Origin: Anaerolineae bacterium
GTDB taxonomy: Bacteria; Chloroflexota; Anaerolineae; Aggregatilineales; Phototrophicaceae
Length of the DNA stretch: 64,000 nucleotides
Assembly (NCBI GenBank): GCA_022821805.1
Contig: JAJECX010000025.1
Coordinates: 124,001 to 188,000, forward strand
Direction of reading: 5' to 3'
The position numbers and the translations under genes are program-made. The notes below the pieces were generated by a model. The model was given only the letters and a program-made list of their open reading frames with translations, made no database searches and had not been told where the DNA came from. How positions within the stretch are numbered: position 1 is the stretch's first letter; each line of letters begins with the position of its first letter. Below are positions 32,668 through 40,974 of the stretch, piece after piece.

Positions 32668-33768
32668 ATGAACTATGTGGCAAGTGAAGCCTTGCCCAAG
32701 ACCATGCCCGCCATCGTCTGTCACGGACCGGAAGATTACCGCCTCGAGGAATGGAAGGCGCCGCAGCCGGCCGCCGGTGAAGTGGTGATCAAAGTGCAAA
32801 CGGTCGGCATTTGCGCCAGCGACTTGAAATGCTATCAAGGCGCGCCGCTCTTTTGGGGCGATGAAGCGCGCGAAGGCTATTGCCAGGCGCCGGTCATCCC
32901 GGGACATGAGTTTGTTGGCGAGGTGATCGCGCTCGGTGAAGGCGCCGGCGAGCAGTACGGCTTGCAGCTCGGTGATATCGCCGTCTCCGAGCAGATCGTG
33001 CCCTGCTGGAATTGCCGCTTTTGCAAGCGCGGGCAATACTGGATGTGCCAGGACAAGCACGATGTCTACGGCTTCCGCCAAGCGACTATCGGCGCGATGG
33101 CCGCGTACATGCTCTTCCCCGTTGGCGCGCTGAATTATAAAGTGCCGGTGTCACTCCCCGCGCGTGACGCCGCCTTCATTGAACCGCTGGGTTGTTCAAT
33201 TCACGCGGTCGAGCGGGGCGAAATTGAACTGCATGATGTCGTTGTGATCGCCGGCTGCGGTCCCTTGGGCTTGGGCATGGTGGCCGCTGCCCGCCTCAAG
33301 AATCCGCGCTTGCTGATTGCCCTGGATCTTAACGATGAGCGGCTTGAGATTGCCGAACTCTGCGGCGCCGACATGAGCATGAATCCCAGCAAACTCGATG
33401 TAATTGATGAAGTCCTAAAGCTGACCGATGGCTATGGCTGCGATGTATACTTTGAAGCGACCGGTTATCCCGCCGCCGTGCTGCAAGGCTTGAATATGAT
33501 CCGCAAGCTGGGCACCTTCGTCGAATTCAGCGTCATGCGCGAGCCGGTCACCGCCGATTGGACGATCATCGGCGATACCAAGGAGCTCAACATCCATGGC
33601 TCGCACCTAAGCCCCTACACCTATCCCATCGCCATCGATATGCTGAGCAAGGGCGCCCTGCCGATGGATCGGATCATGACGCATCAGTTGCCTTTGACGG
33701 ACTTTCACGCCGGCATGGATTTGGTCGCCTCCGGAACCGAATCGGTCAAGGTCACGCTGACGCCTTAA
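32668..33768 (+). CDS. Zinc-dependent alcohol (polyol) dehydrogenase, MDR family
   Basis: 366 residues from ATG (MNYVASEALP), chosen because aggag lies seven bases upstream; TTG and ATG codons just before it overlap the ribosome-binding site. Catalytic zinc motifs are GICASDLKCYQG and PGHEFVGEV; the structural zinc loop is CWNCRFCKRGQYWMC. The Rossmann motif GCGPLGLG is near residue 200. It resembles erythritol/threitol dehydrogenases of the medium-chain family. Three SDR genes follow in the same direction, suggesting a polyol or hydroxy-acid pathway. The substrate is inference. Confidence 0.9.
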   Translation: MNYVASEALPKTMPAIVCHGPEDYRLEEWKAPQPAAGEVVIKVQTVGICASDLKCYQGAPLFWGDEAREGYCQAPVIPGHEFVGEVIALGEGAGEQYGLQLGDIAVSEQIVPCWNCRFCKRGQYWMCQDKHDVYGFRQATIGAMAAYMLFPVGALNYKVPVSLPARDAAFIEPLGCSIHAVERGEIELHDVVVIAGCGPLGLGMVAAARLKNPRLLIALDLNDERLEIAELCGADMSMNPSKLDVIDEVLKLTDGYGCDVYFEATGYPAAVLQGLNMIRKLGTFVEFSVMREPVTADWTIIGDTKELNIHGSHLSPYTYPIAIDMLSKGALPMDRIMTHQLPLTDFHAGMDLVASGTESVKVTLTP

Positions 33769-33778
33769 CCCCCCTCGA

Positions 33779-33800
33779 TTCCCCCATCGCAATGGGGGAA
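33779..33800. repeat. Short perfect hairpin
   Basis: ttcccccat-cgca-atgggggaa, a nine-base-pair stem directly after the dehydrogenase stop. No U-tract follows, so it may slow 3' decay rather than terminate. Confidence 0.5.
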
Positions 33801-33826
33801 GCACAGGTTTGCTCGCCGAGAGTAAA

Positions 33827-33854
33827 TGTAGGGGCAGCCCATTGGGTCGCCCGC
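33827..33854. repeat. Hairpin repeat (TGTAGGGGCGA family) in an SDR leader
   Basis: tgtaggggcagcccattggg then tcgcccgc. The stem has one changed base (gggcag). It ends about 19 bases before the SDR ATG. Confidence 0.6.
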
Positions 33855-33872
33855 AAACATATAGGAAAAACC

Positions 33873-34604
33873 ATGGCAATGGATCTCGCAGACAAAGTCG
33901 TCATCATCACCGGCGCCAGTTCGGGCATCGGCGAAGCTTCCGCTCGACTGCTTTCCCAACAAGGCTGCAAACTGACGCTCGCCGCGCGCTCTATCGACAA
34001 GATGAAATCGCTGGCGGCGGAACTCTCAACGGAGACGCTCGTCGTCGCCGCCGACTTGACGGACCCTGATGACATCACGAATATGGTCGAAGGAACGATG
34101 GAGCGCTTCGGTCGCATTGATGTCATGCTGGCCAATGCCGGCGTCTATGTGCCAGGGCAATTCGCCGATGGCGACATTGATGCTTACTCGTCGATGCTGA
34201 AGCTAAATGTCGATGCCGTTTTTCGCTGCGTCCACACGGTGATTCCGATCATGAAAGCGGGCGGCGGCGGCGATATCGTGGTTACCAGTTCAATTTCCGG
34301 CCATATCGATATTGTCGGGGAGCCGGTCTACAGCGCCAGCAAACACGCGGTGCAGACCTTCGTCCACACGCTGCGGCGGCAAGTGGCTGCGGATGGCATC
34401 CGCGTCATGTCCCTGGCGCCCGGTCCGGTAGCCAATCCGATGCAGTGGCTCTATGAACCGGAAGAGCAAAAGCAAGCGGTCGAGGTCGCGGGCTCGCACC
34501 TGGCATCGGAAGATTGCGCCGATGCCATTCTCTTCATGTTGTCGCGCCCGCCACACGTCACCATTCGCGATCTGGTCATCCTGCCGCAGATGAATCGCGT
34601 CTAA
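33873..34604 (+). CDS. SDR oxidoreductase, first of three tandem paralogues
   Basis: 243 residues from MAMDLADKVVIITG; aggaaaaacc precedes the ATG. Cofactor motif TGASSGIG, NAG in ANAGVYVPG, catalytic Ser in VTSSISG, YSASKHAV for Tyr and Lys, and the C-terminal HVTIRDLVILPQ end that is typical of YdfG-like 3-hydroxy-acid/serine dehydrogenases. A frame-consistent upstream extension overlaps the previous gene and is not believed. Very similar to the next two genes. Confidence 0.9.
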   Translation: MAMDLADKVVIITGASSGIGEASARLLSQQGCKLTLAARSIDKMKSLAAELSTETLVVAADLTDPDDITNMVEGTMERFGRIDVMLANAGVYVPGQFADGDIDAYSSMLKLNVDAVFRCVHTVIPIMKAGGGGDIVVTSSISGHIDIVGEPVYSASKHAVQTFVHTLRRQVAADGIRVMSLAPGPVANPMQWLYEPEEQKQAVEVAGSHLASEDCADAILFMLSRPPHVTIRDLVILPQMNRV

Positions 34605-34625
34605 GGCTGTCCCAATCGTTTCTGT

Positions 34626-34652
34626 TGTAGTGGCGCCCTATCAGGTCGCTCG
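34626..34652. repeat. Degenerate hairpin repeat in the second SDR leader
   Basis: tgtagtggcgccctatcagg then tcgctcgc; a decayed copy of the family, ending about 15 bases before the start codon. Confidence 0.45.
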
Positions 34653-34666
34653 CAAGGACATAACAA

Positions 34667-35401
34667 TTGCCCCAATCACTCGCTGACAAAGTGGTCATCA
34701 TCACCGGCGCCAGTTCCGGCATCGGCGAAGCCTTCGCCCGCCAGCTGGCTCTGCATGGCTGCAAGCTGACGCTGGCCGCGCGCTCAAGCGACAAGTTGGA
34801 GGCGCTGGCGGCGGAACTTGCCACGGAAGCGCTGGTCGCGCCGGCCGACATGACCGTTCCCGCCGACATCAAGAAGATGGTCGACCTTACCCAGGAACGC
34901 TTTGGGCGAATTGATGTGATGTGCGCCAACGCCGGCATCTACGTTCCTGGCGATTTCGCCGACGGCGATATTGAAGAGTTGATCCGTATGCTGAAGATCA
35001 ATATCGGCGCTGTCTTGCGCTGCGCTCATCTCGTCATCCCGCAGATGAAGGCGCAAGGTACGGGCGATATCATCGTGACCAGTTCAATCTCCGGCTTCAT
35101 AGATATCCAATGGGAGCCGATCTACAGCGCGAGCAAGCACGCCGTGCAAACCTTCGCGCATACCGTGCGCGGCCAACTGGCGGGCGCCGGTATTCGCTTG
35201 ATGTCGCTGGCGCCTGGGCAAGTGGCGAATCAGCTTTGGGGCTTCCACGATGCCGCCGATATCGCGCGCGTCTCAGCCGGCGACCGCAGTCACTTGACCT
35301 CCGAGGATTGCGCCGAAGCACTGGTTTACATGCTGTCGCAGCCGCGCCGCGTCACCATCCGCGACCTGGTGATCCTGCCGCAGAATCAGGTGAATGTCTG
35401 A
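34667..35401 (+). CDS. SDR oxidoreductase, second tandem paralogue (TTG start)
   Basis: 244 residues; the TTG start (reading PQSLADKVVIITG) is set by aagga upstream and by alignment with its paralogues. Motifs: TGASSGIGEAF, CANAGIYVPGDF, VTSSISG, YSASKHAV, and RRVTIRDLVILPQ at the end. The active site looks complete. It follows the first paralogue by 62 bp and precedes the third by 14 bp. Expected NADP-dependent short-chain alcohol/hydroxy-acid dehydrogenase. Confidence 0.9.
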   Translation: MPQSLADKVVIITGASSGIGEAFARQLALHGCKLTLAARSSDKLEALAAELATEALVAPADMTVPADIKKMVDLTQERFGRIDVMCANAGIYVPGDFADGDIEELIRMLKINIGAVLRCAHLVIPQMKAQGTGDIIVTSSISGFIDIQWEPIYSASKHAVQTFAHTVRGQLAGAGIRLMSLAPGQVANQLWGFHDAADIARVSAGDRSHLTSEDCAEALVYMLSQPRRVTIRDLVILPQNQVNV

Positions 35402-35415
35402 CGGAAGTAGCGCCT

Positions 35416-36147
35416 ATGCCGGTTTCGCTCGCGGGCAAAGTCATCATCATCACCGGCGCCAGCTCGGGCATTGGCGCGGGCGCCGCCCGTCTATTGGCGG
35501 AGCAGGGCTGCAAGCTGACGCTAGCCGCCCGCTCAGTTGACAAGCTGGAAGCGCTGGCGGCAGAGTTGGCCGGCGAGAGTCTCGTCGTCCGCGCCGATAT
35601 GACCGCCCCCGCCGACATCGAAAACATGGTCGCGCAGACGCTTCAGCGCTTCGGACGCATCGACGCGCTATTCGCCAACGCCGGCATCTTCATCCATGGC
35701 GAGTACGCCGACAACGACATTCGCGACATTTCGGCGATGCTCGCGATCAACGTAGAAGGGGTCTTGCGCTGCGCTCACGCGGTCATCCCGATCATGAAAG
35801 CGCAGGGCGCTGGCGACATCATCGTGACCAGCTCGGTCGCGGGCCACGAGAAGCTGCATCGCGGACCAGCCTACGGCGCGACCAAGCATGCCATCGAGAC
35901 CTTTGTCAATACGCTGCGCCGTCAAGTCGCCGAAGACGGCATCCGCGTCATGTCGCTGGCGCCGGCGCGGGTCGCCAACGAGCTATGGAACTTGACGGAA
36001 CCGGAAGAGATCGAGAAAGTGACCGTGGGCGACCAACACTACTTGAAGGTAGATGATGTGGTGGAAGCGGCTATTTACATGCTCACGCGCCCGCGCCACG
36101 TTACCATTCGCAACCTGGTCATCATCGCGAAGCAGCAGGATGTTTGA
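35416..36147 (+). CDS. SDR oxidoreductase, third tandem paralogue
   Basis: 243 residues from MPVSLAGKVIIITG. Motifs: TGASSGIGAGA, FANAGIFIHGEY, VTSSVAG, and YGATKHAI, where the two earlier copies have YSASKHAV; the ends match (HVTIRNLVIIAKQ). The divergence around the catalytic Tyr suggests a shifted substrate preference after duplication. It is the last gene of the group; no terminator was recognised in the 184 bases before the convergent HNH gene. Confidence 0.9.
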   Translation: MPVSLAGKVIIITGASSGIGAGAARLLAEQGCKLTLAARSVDKLEALAAELAGESLVVRADMTAPADIENMVAQTLQRFGRIDALFANAGIFIHGEYADNDIRDISAMLAINVEGVLRCAHAVIPIMKAQGAGDIIVTSSVAGHEKLHRGPAYGATKHAIETFVNTLRRQVAEDGIRVMSLAPARVANELWNLTEPEEIEKVTVGDQHYLKVDDVVEAAIYMLTRPRHVTIRNLVIIAKQQDV

Positions 36148-36331
36148 AGCATTGCGACAGCCACAATTTTCTAGCAGTGTTCTTGGCGTGTCACCGTACG
36201 CAACTTGGATAAATCGCCACGCTGTCAAGAGACTTGAGCGGAAAACAGTTGTTCTGTCGTATGGCGGTATATGCTTTAGATGATTTCGGGCGGTGGATGC
36301 AAACCAGTCCTAATCCATGTGCGCCTAGCCG

Positions 36332-36700
36332 TCACGATCGTCGGCGATTCATGCGCAGGCGGACAATCGTTGCTCGCCCAGTTGGCGTCAAACCAATCAT
36401 TTCGCTTCCGTCAGCAATCCATTGAAAATTGTCCCACCATCTGTCTAATCGCGGATTAAACAGACGGGTTTCTAGTTGTGTTTCCGGGTCAAATCCGGTC
36501 TGGAAATTGTACTTATAACTATTGCAGTGAAAACAAGCTAGGCACAGATTCTGCGATTCGGTCTCACCGCCAAAAGACAAGGGCAAAATATGGTCGACAA
36601 CCAGCAAGACACCGATGTGCTCCTGAGCTCGGCAATATTCACATTGCCCGTTCGCGCGTTGGCGAACGGCTATACGGAGTCTGATGGGAATATATGCCAT
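36332..36700 (-). CDS. HNH endonuclease domain protein
   Basis: 122 residues. Zinc/HNH motif: CEYCRAQ (Cys20, Cys23), VDHILPLSFGG with the catalytic His, and LCLACFHCNSYK. The C-terminal TGRATIVRLRMNRR is typical of small stand-alone HNH proteins common in cyanobacteria and Chloroflexota. Its ATG directly abuts the stop of the preceding gene (taaatg), so the two form one unit. Biological role unknown; such genes are often mobile. Confidence 0.88.
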   Translation of the reverse strand: MAYIPIRLRIAVRQRANGQCEYCRAQEHIGVLLVVDHILPLSFGGETESQNLCLACFHCNSYKYNFQTGFDPETQLETRLFNPRLDRWWDNFQWIADGSEMIGLTPTGRATIVRLRMNRRRS

Positions 36701-37117
36701 TTATTCTGTGACAAGCTGAACGTTAAGGTATTGTAGCGTGTCGTGACCACGTTCCTGTAACAGAAACAGCGCCTGAGAACGAAGTAGCGTTTGCCGATCA
36801 ATAAGGTCGAGCAAAGTCTCTAATTCATTCGCTTCATGGGGAATGAGCTTACCTTCCCGGCCGTACTCCATCAACAATCTGACCCGTCTATCTTGCGCAA
36901 ATGACAGACGCAAATGGACAATTGCCCATAACTGTTCATCCGAGAAAGCTTGGAGCCTGTCCAATCGTATTTCATCTGCTGGCGCCGTGCAAAATAGCAA
37001 AGCCAAGCCATCTTCCAAGACAGTCTCAAAGCTACAGTTATCACCTTGCGCGATCTTGCGCGCTTGTTCTTCTATGTCGTGAGCAATCTGAAGTTCTATC
37101 GTCGAATGCTGCATCAA
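36701..37117 (-). CDS. Hypothetical helical protein paired with the HNH nuclease
   Basis: 138 residues, no signal peptide or membrane segment. The N-terminus STIELQIAHDIEEQARK followed by FETVLEDGLALL looks like a small helical, possibly DNA-binding or antitoxin-like unit; the rest is amphipathic helix (LETLLDLIDRQTLLRSQALFLLQERG). I do not recognise the family by name. Zero-base spacing with the HNH gene and shared AT-richer composition suggest a two-gene module that moves together. Confidence 0.7.
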   Translation of the reverse strand: MMQHSTIELQIAHDIEEQARKIAQGDNCSFETVLEDGLALLFCTAPADEIRLDRLQAFSDEQLWAIVHLRLSFAQDRRVRLLMEYGREGKLIPHEANELETLLDLIDRQTLLRSQALFLLQERGHDTLQYLNVQLVTE

Positions 37118-37194
37118 CCTTTTGCCTCACTCGTTTCACTCATATTGTATCGCATAGTGAACCGCTCTGGCATGTCTGACTGCTTCCATCACCC

Positions 37195-38031
37195 TCACCC
37201 CAACAGCCTCCGCGCCGCCGCCAAACTCCGCGGCACGCCAACCGAAAGCGGCTCTTCCCCGCCTTCGTATTCCAGCGACCACCAGCCGCGGTAGCCCGCG
37301 TCATCCATGACCGCGCGTATCGCCGCCAGGTCGACTAGACCCTCGCCGATCACCGATCCGGTCAGCAGCTGCCCCGTCGGATCGGCGAAGACATGGTTCG
37401 CTTCATCCGTTGCCGCGGGGCGCATATCTTTTAGATGTACCAACGCAACGAGGTCCGCCAGATGTTGCGCCGCCTCGGTGGGATTCTGCCCCACCGGCAA
37501 GAAGTTGCCGGTATCGAGATTGACGCGCAGCACCGGCGAAGCGACCGCGTCGATGATGTCGCGCACTTGATCGCTGCGCCCGGCGAATTTGCCGTGATTC
37601 TCCAGCGCCAGGGTGACGCCTCGAGCTTCGGCATAGGCGGCGCCGGCTGACAACCCCTCCAGGATCCAGGCGCCTCCTTCTTGCTGCGAGACGCCTTGGC
37701 GCGCGCTGCCGCTGAAGACGCGGACGATGTCTGTGCCAAGTTCGAGCGCAATATCCACGCCGCGCTTCAGATCCGCCAGCTCCTGCGCCCGGTCGCTCGC
37801 GTCCGGCTGGATAAAGTTGTTGCTGATGGAAAACACCGCCACATCCATGCCAGCCTCGGCCACCCGCCGTTTCACCTGCGGAATCTCGCGCTCGGCATCG
37901 GTCCAGAAGATATCGAGCAACTCGACGCCGGCGACGCCCTGCGCGGCCGCGTAGTCGATGAATCCCGTCAGATCGAGCTGTCCGGCTTGGACCGCCCGCA
38001 CACAGCTGTACATGCTCAAGCTCAGTTTCAC
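37195..38031 (-). CDS. Sugar phosphate isomerase/epimerase (xylose-isomerase-like TIM barrel)
   Basis: 278 residues. TIM-barrel features of the AP-endonuclease-2 family: GVAGVELLDIFW near the start, VTLALENHGKF with the metal Glu, VLRVNLDTGNF, LVHLKDMRP with metal His, and WWSLEYEGGEEP at the end. It probably interconverts or cleaves a keto-sugar made by the adjacent dehydrogenase. Its start overlaps the dehydrogenase stop by four bases. Last gene of a sugar uptake operon. Confidence 0.88.
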   Translation of the reverse strand: MKLSLSMYSCVRAVQAGQLDLTGFIDYAAAQGVAGVELLDIFWTDAEREIPQVKRRVAEAGMDVAVFSISNNFIQPDASDRAQELADLKRGVDIALELGTDIVRVFSGSARQGVSQQEGGAWILEGLSAGAAYAEARGVTLALENHGKFAGRSDQVRDIIDAVASPVLRVNLDTGNFLPVGQNPTEAAQHLADLVALVHLKDMRPAATDEANHVFADPTGQLLTGSVIGEGLVDLAAIRAVMDDAGYRGWWSLEYEGGEEPLSVGVPRSLAAARRLLG

Positions 38032-38993
38032 CGTCTTACCCCCGCTGATTCATAAGCCGCTTCGATCACGCGCATCACCGCCAGCCCATCTTCGCCGCCG
38101 ACCCGCGGTTCACATTTGCCTTCGACGCAATCGAGAAAATGCGACGCCTGCCGCACAAATCGATCCGGCTCGTCGAAATGCTCTTCCGTCCAATCGGCAT
38201 CGTCCGCCAGCTTGTAGCGCAATCCCGCCGCCGCATTGTAGTCGATGACGGCTTGCCCCTCAGTACCGTGTATCCGCACGAAGGCTTCGCCAACAGGTGT
38301 CACCCAGCTGCAATTCAGCGTACCGAGAACGCCGGCGTTGCTGCGCGCCAGCAGCGAGGCGCTGTCTTCCACCTCGATCGGCAGCGTCGTTGATAGAACC
38401 GCCTGCGCAGCCTCAATCTCATCCCCGCTCAAGGCGCGGAAGATGTCGATGCTGTGAACGAGTGTATCGATCAAAATGCCACCGCCGGCGATATCGGCGT
38501 CGGTGAACCAGGAATTGCCCGCCCGCGCGAAGCGAAAGGCGAAGCGATTCTCGATCTGCGCGAGCATGCCAAGCTTTCCGCTGCGAATCAGATTTATCGC
38601 CGCCAATAAGGGCGCGTGAAAGCGATGGCAAAATGCGAATTGCAGCAGTTGTCCACGCATGGCATTGACGATGGCTTCTGTCTCAGCCAGCGTGCGCGCC
38701 GGCGGTTTCTCGCAAAGCACAGCGATCCCGCGAGCGGCTGCCGCCTCAACGAATGGCAGGCGGAACTTTGGCGGCGTGCAGATGCTGACGGCGCCGGGCT
38801 CAAGCTGCTCGAGCATCGTCACGCCATCGGAGAATGCCGATCCGCCGAACTCTTCAGCTCGTGAAACTGCGGCGGCTTCGTCAATATCAGCGATGCCGAC
38901 GATTTGGCAGCGTTCGGCGTGCGTCGCATAAGCGCGCAGATGCGCCCCGGCGATGCCGCCCGCGCCGATCACCGCAACCTGAGTCTTCGTCAT
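38028..38993 (-). CDS. Gfo/Idh/MocA family oxidoreductase of the sugar operon
   Basis: 321 residues. N-terminal VAVIGAGGIAGAHL (Rossmann), CEKPPAR near residue 100 and a C-terminal domain with GGILIDTLVHSIDIFR. NAD(P)-dependent oxidation of the imported sugar or inositol derivative is expected. Three bases separate it from the upstream permease gene, and it overlaps the downstream isomerase, so the operon order gives import, oxidation, isomerisation. Confidence 0.9.
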   Translation of the reverse strand: MTKTQVAVIGAGGIAGAHLRAYATHAERCQIVGIADIDEAAAVSRAEEFGGSAFSDGVTMLEQLEPGAVSICTPPKFRLPFVEAAAARGIAVLCEKPPARTLAETEAIVNAMRGQLLQFAFCHRFHAPLLAAINLIRSGKLGMLAQIENRFAFRFARAGNSWFTDADIAGGGILIDTLVHSIDIFRALSGDEIEAAQAVLSTTLPIEVEDSASLLARSNAGVLGTLNCSWVTPVGEAFVRIHGTEGQAVIDYNAAAGLRYKLADDADWTEEHFDEPDRFVRQASHFLDCVEGKCEPRVGGEDGLAVMRVIEAAYESAGVRR

Positions 38994-38996
38994 CCA

Positions 38997-39857
38997 TTAG
39001 CCCTTCAAGCCAGTTAGCGCGATGCCGCGCACGAAAGTCTTCTGCGTGAAGAAAAAGAGCACGATCGTCGGCAGCATCGCCAGCGTCGAGGCGGCCATCA
39101 TCAGTTGCCATTGCGCGCCATACATATTTTGAAACAGCTTCAAACCCAGCGAAATCGTCCAATCTTGCTGATTCTGCAAGTAAATTAGCGGACCTAGAAA
39201 ATCGCGGTAGGTCTGCACGAAGGTGAAAAGCGCCACCACAGCCAGCGCGGGCCGCATCAGCGGGATCATGATATGCCACAAGATGCCTAGCTCGCTGGCG
39301 CCATCGATCTTGGCCGCATCGCTCAGTTCCAGCGGAATCGTGAGCAAGAATTGGCGCAGCAGAAATACGTAGAGCGCATTGCCGAAGAAGTGCGGCACGA
39401 CCAGCGGCAGCATCGTGCCCACCCAGCCCAGGTCGCGGAAGATCAGATAGAGCGGAATCAACGTTACCTGCGAAGGAAGCATGATTGTGCTCAGATAAAT
39501 GAGGAAGACGATATTGCGCCCGGGCCAGCGGATCCGCGCGAAGCCATAAGCGATGAAAGTGCATGAGAGGACCGTGCCCAGCACCGTTAGACCGGAGATG
39601 ACAATCGTATTCCACATATAGCGCCAAAAGGGGATATAGGTGGTGGATTCGCCGAAATTCTGCCACTGCGGATTGGGCGGGAAGATCGGCGGCGGCTGCT
39701 GGAAGATCTCCGCATCGGTCTTCAGCGCGGTCACAATTAGCCAGTACAAGGGGAAGATATAGGCGACCGCCATGATGAACACAATCGTGTAGGCGATCGA
39801 CTTCTTGATGCGATCTTGCACGATGCGGTTTTCCCGCCAGTGAATTGCCGCCGTCAT
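38997..39857 (-). CDS. Carbohydrate ABC transporter permease (MalG type)
   Basis: 286 residues with six predicted membrane segments, the first at AYTIVFIMAVAYIFPLYWLI. The EAA loop that docks with the ATPase reads ELSDAAKIDGASELGILWHIM in two parts around the conserved Gly. It works with the MalF-like permease encoded three bases upstream. No ATPase gene lies in the operon, so a shared MsmX/UgpC-type ATPase encoded elsewhere is presumed. Confidence 0.93.
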   Translation of the reverse strand: MTAAIHWRENRIVQDRIKKSIAYTIVFIMAVAYIFPLYWLIVTALKTDAEIFQQPPPIFPPNPQWQNFGESTTYIPFWRYMWNTIVISGLTVLGTVLSCTFIAYGFARIRWPGRNIVFLIYLSTIMLPSQVTLIPLYLIFRDLGWVGTMLPLVVPHFFGNALYVFLLRQFLLTIPLELSDAAKIDGASELGILWHIMIPLMRPALAVVALFTFVQTYRDFLGPLIYLQNQQDWTISLGLKLFQNMYGAQWQLMMAASTLAMLPTIVLFFFTQKTFVRGIALTGLKG

Positions 39858-39860
39858 CGC

Positions 39861-40790
39861 TCAATCTTCCGCATGGTAGTAAACCCAGCCCGCTGTCTTG
39901 AAGAGCGCGACCGTGGCGATCAAAACAATCATGAACAGTATCCAGGCTTGCGCGCTGGCGTAGCCCATCTTGAATTGCTGGAAGGCGGTCTGATAGAGAT
40001 ACATCGAATAGAACATCGCTGAATTGGCCACGCCGCCGGCCGAGCCATCGCGATTCGCGGTCATCACCCAGGCTTCGGTGAAATACTGGAAATAGCCGAT
40101 CACATTAACGATGATCGTATAAAAGATAACCGGGCTGATCATCGGCAGCGTGATCCTGAAGGTCTTCTGCAGCGCGTTCGCCCCGTCCAGCTCGGCCGAT
40201 TCCAGCAGGTCGTAGGGCACATCCTGCAGGCTCGCTAGGTAGATCAGTATCGTGTTGCCGCCGAACCAGGCGCCCATGAAAATCAGCGATGGCTTCACCC
40301 ACCTGGGGTCGGTCAGCCAACCGACCGGCGGCAGGCCAATGAACTTCAGAAACTCGTTCAAGATGCCGAATTGACCATTGAAGATCCAGAGCCAGACGAT
40401 GGTGGAAGCGACCACCGGCGTGATCGACGGAATGTAAAAGATGCTGCGGTAAACCGAAAGCCCTTTGATCCTCGTGTTGAGCAGCAGCGCCATCAGCATG
40501 TTGAAGACAAGGTGTATCGGCAAGCCGATCAAGACCATGTAAAGCGTGTTGCTGATGCCGATGCGGAAGACGCGGTCGCTTTCGATCAGGAATTTGTAAT
40601 TGTTCAAGCCGACCCAGCGCGGCGGCTGCAAGATGTTGTAGCGGGTGAAGCTGTAATGCAGGGATTGGACGATAGGACCGATGTTGAAGACGAAGAAACC
40701 GATGATTGCCGGCGAAATGAAGAGTAAACCGACGATCAACGCGCGCCGCTGCTGCTTGGTTAACCGAGGTCGGCGTAATGAGATGGTCAT
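39861..40790 (-). CDS. Carbohydrate ABC transporter permease (MalF type)
   Basis: 309 residues with about six membrane segments, the first at LIVGLLFISPAIIGFFVFNI. The EAA loop is seen at LLESAELDGANALQKTFRI. The basic N-terminus (SLRRPRLTKQQRR) faces the cytosol. Pairs with the MalG-type permease to form the channel for the substrate delivered by the binding protein. A 184-base gap with two hairpin repeats separates it from that upstream gene. Confidence 0.93.
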   Translation of the reverse strand: MTISLRRPRLTKQQRRALIVGLLFISPAIIGFFVFNIGPIVQSLHYSFTRYNILQPPRWVGLNNYKFLIESDRVFRIGISNTLYMVLIGLPIHLVFNMLMALLLNTRIKGLSVYRSIFYIPSITPVVASTIVWLWIFNGQFGILNEFLKFIGLPPVGWLTDPRWVKPSLIFMGAWFGGNTILIYLASLQDVPYDLLESAELDGANALQKTFRITLPMISPVIFYTIIVNVIGYFQYFTEAWVMTANRDGSAGGVANSAMFYSMYLYQTAFQQFKMGYASAQAWILFMIVLIATVALFKTAGWVYYHAED

Positions 40791-40875
40791 CAGGCGTGTT
40801 CGTGCGATCGATAGTGGTGATGGCGAATCAAACGCTTGCGCTCACGCAGAACGGTTGCATTCAAAACGAATGTAA

Positions 40876-40948
40876 TGTAGGGGCGACTTTGTAAGTCGCC
40901 CGAGAATGCGCACTCCTGAAATTGGGCGATTCACAGAATCGCCCCTAC
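40876..40948. repeat. Two facing hairpin repeats between binding protein and permease
   Basis: 40876-40901: stem gggcgactt/aagtcgccc, forward. 40924-40948: stem gggcgattc/gaatcgccc ending cctac, reverse. As mRNA they could fold between the first gene and the permeases and set a lower expression of the latter, as known for intergenic hairpins in maltose-type operons. Confidence 0.65.
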
Positions 40949-40974
40949 TGATCGTTGGCAGACGGAGGCTGACA

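Noticed and set aside
33558-33872. N-terminal extension of the first tandem SDR
   Set aside because: It overlaps the dehydrogenase gene in another frame and crosses a hairpin repeat; the ATG at 33873 has its own ribosome-binding site and matches the paralogues.
40876-40948. Facing hairpins as a rho-independent terminator
   Set aside because: No U-tract follows either stem and the same sequence occurs in many unrelated gaps, so it is a repeat first.
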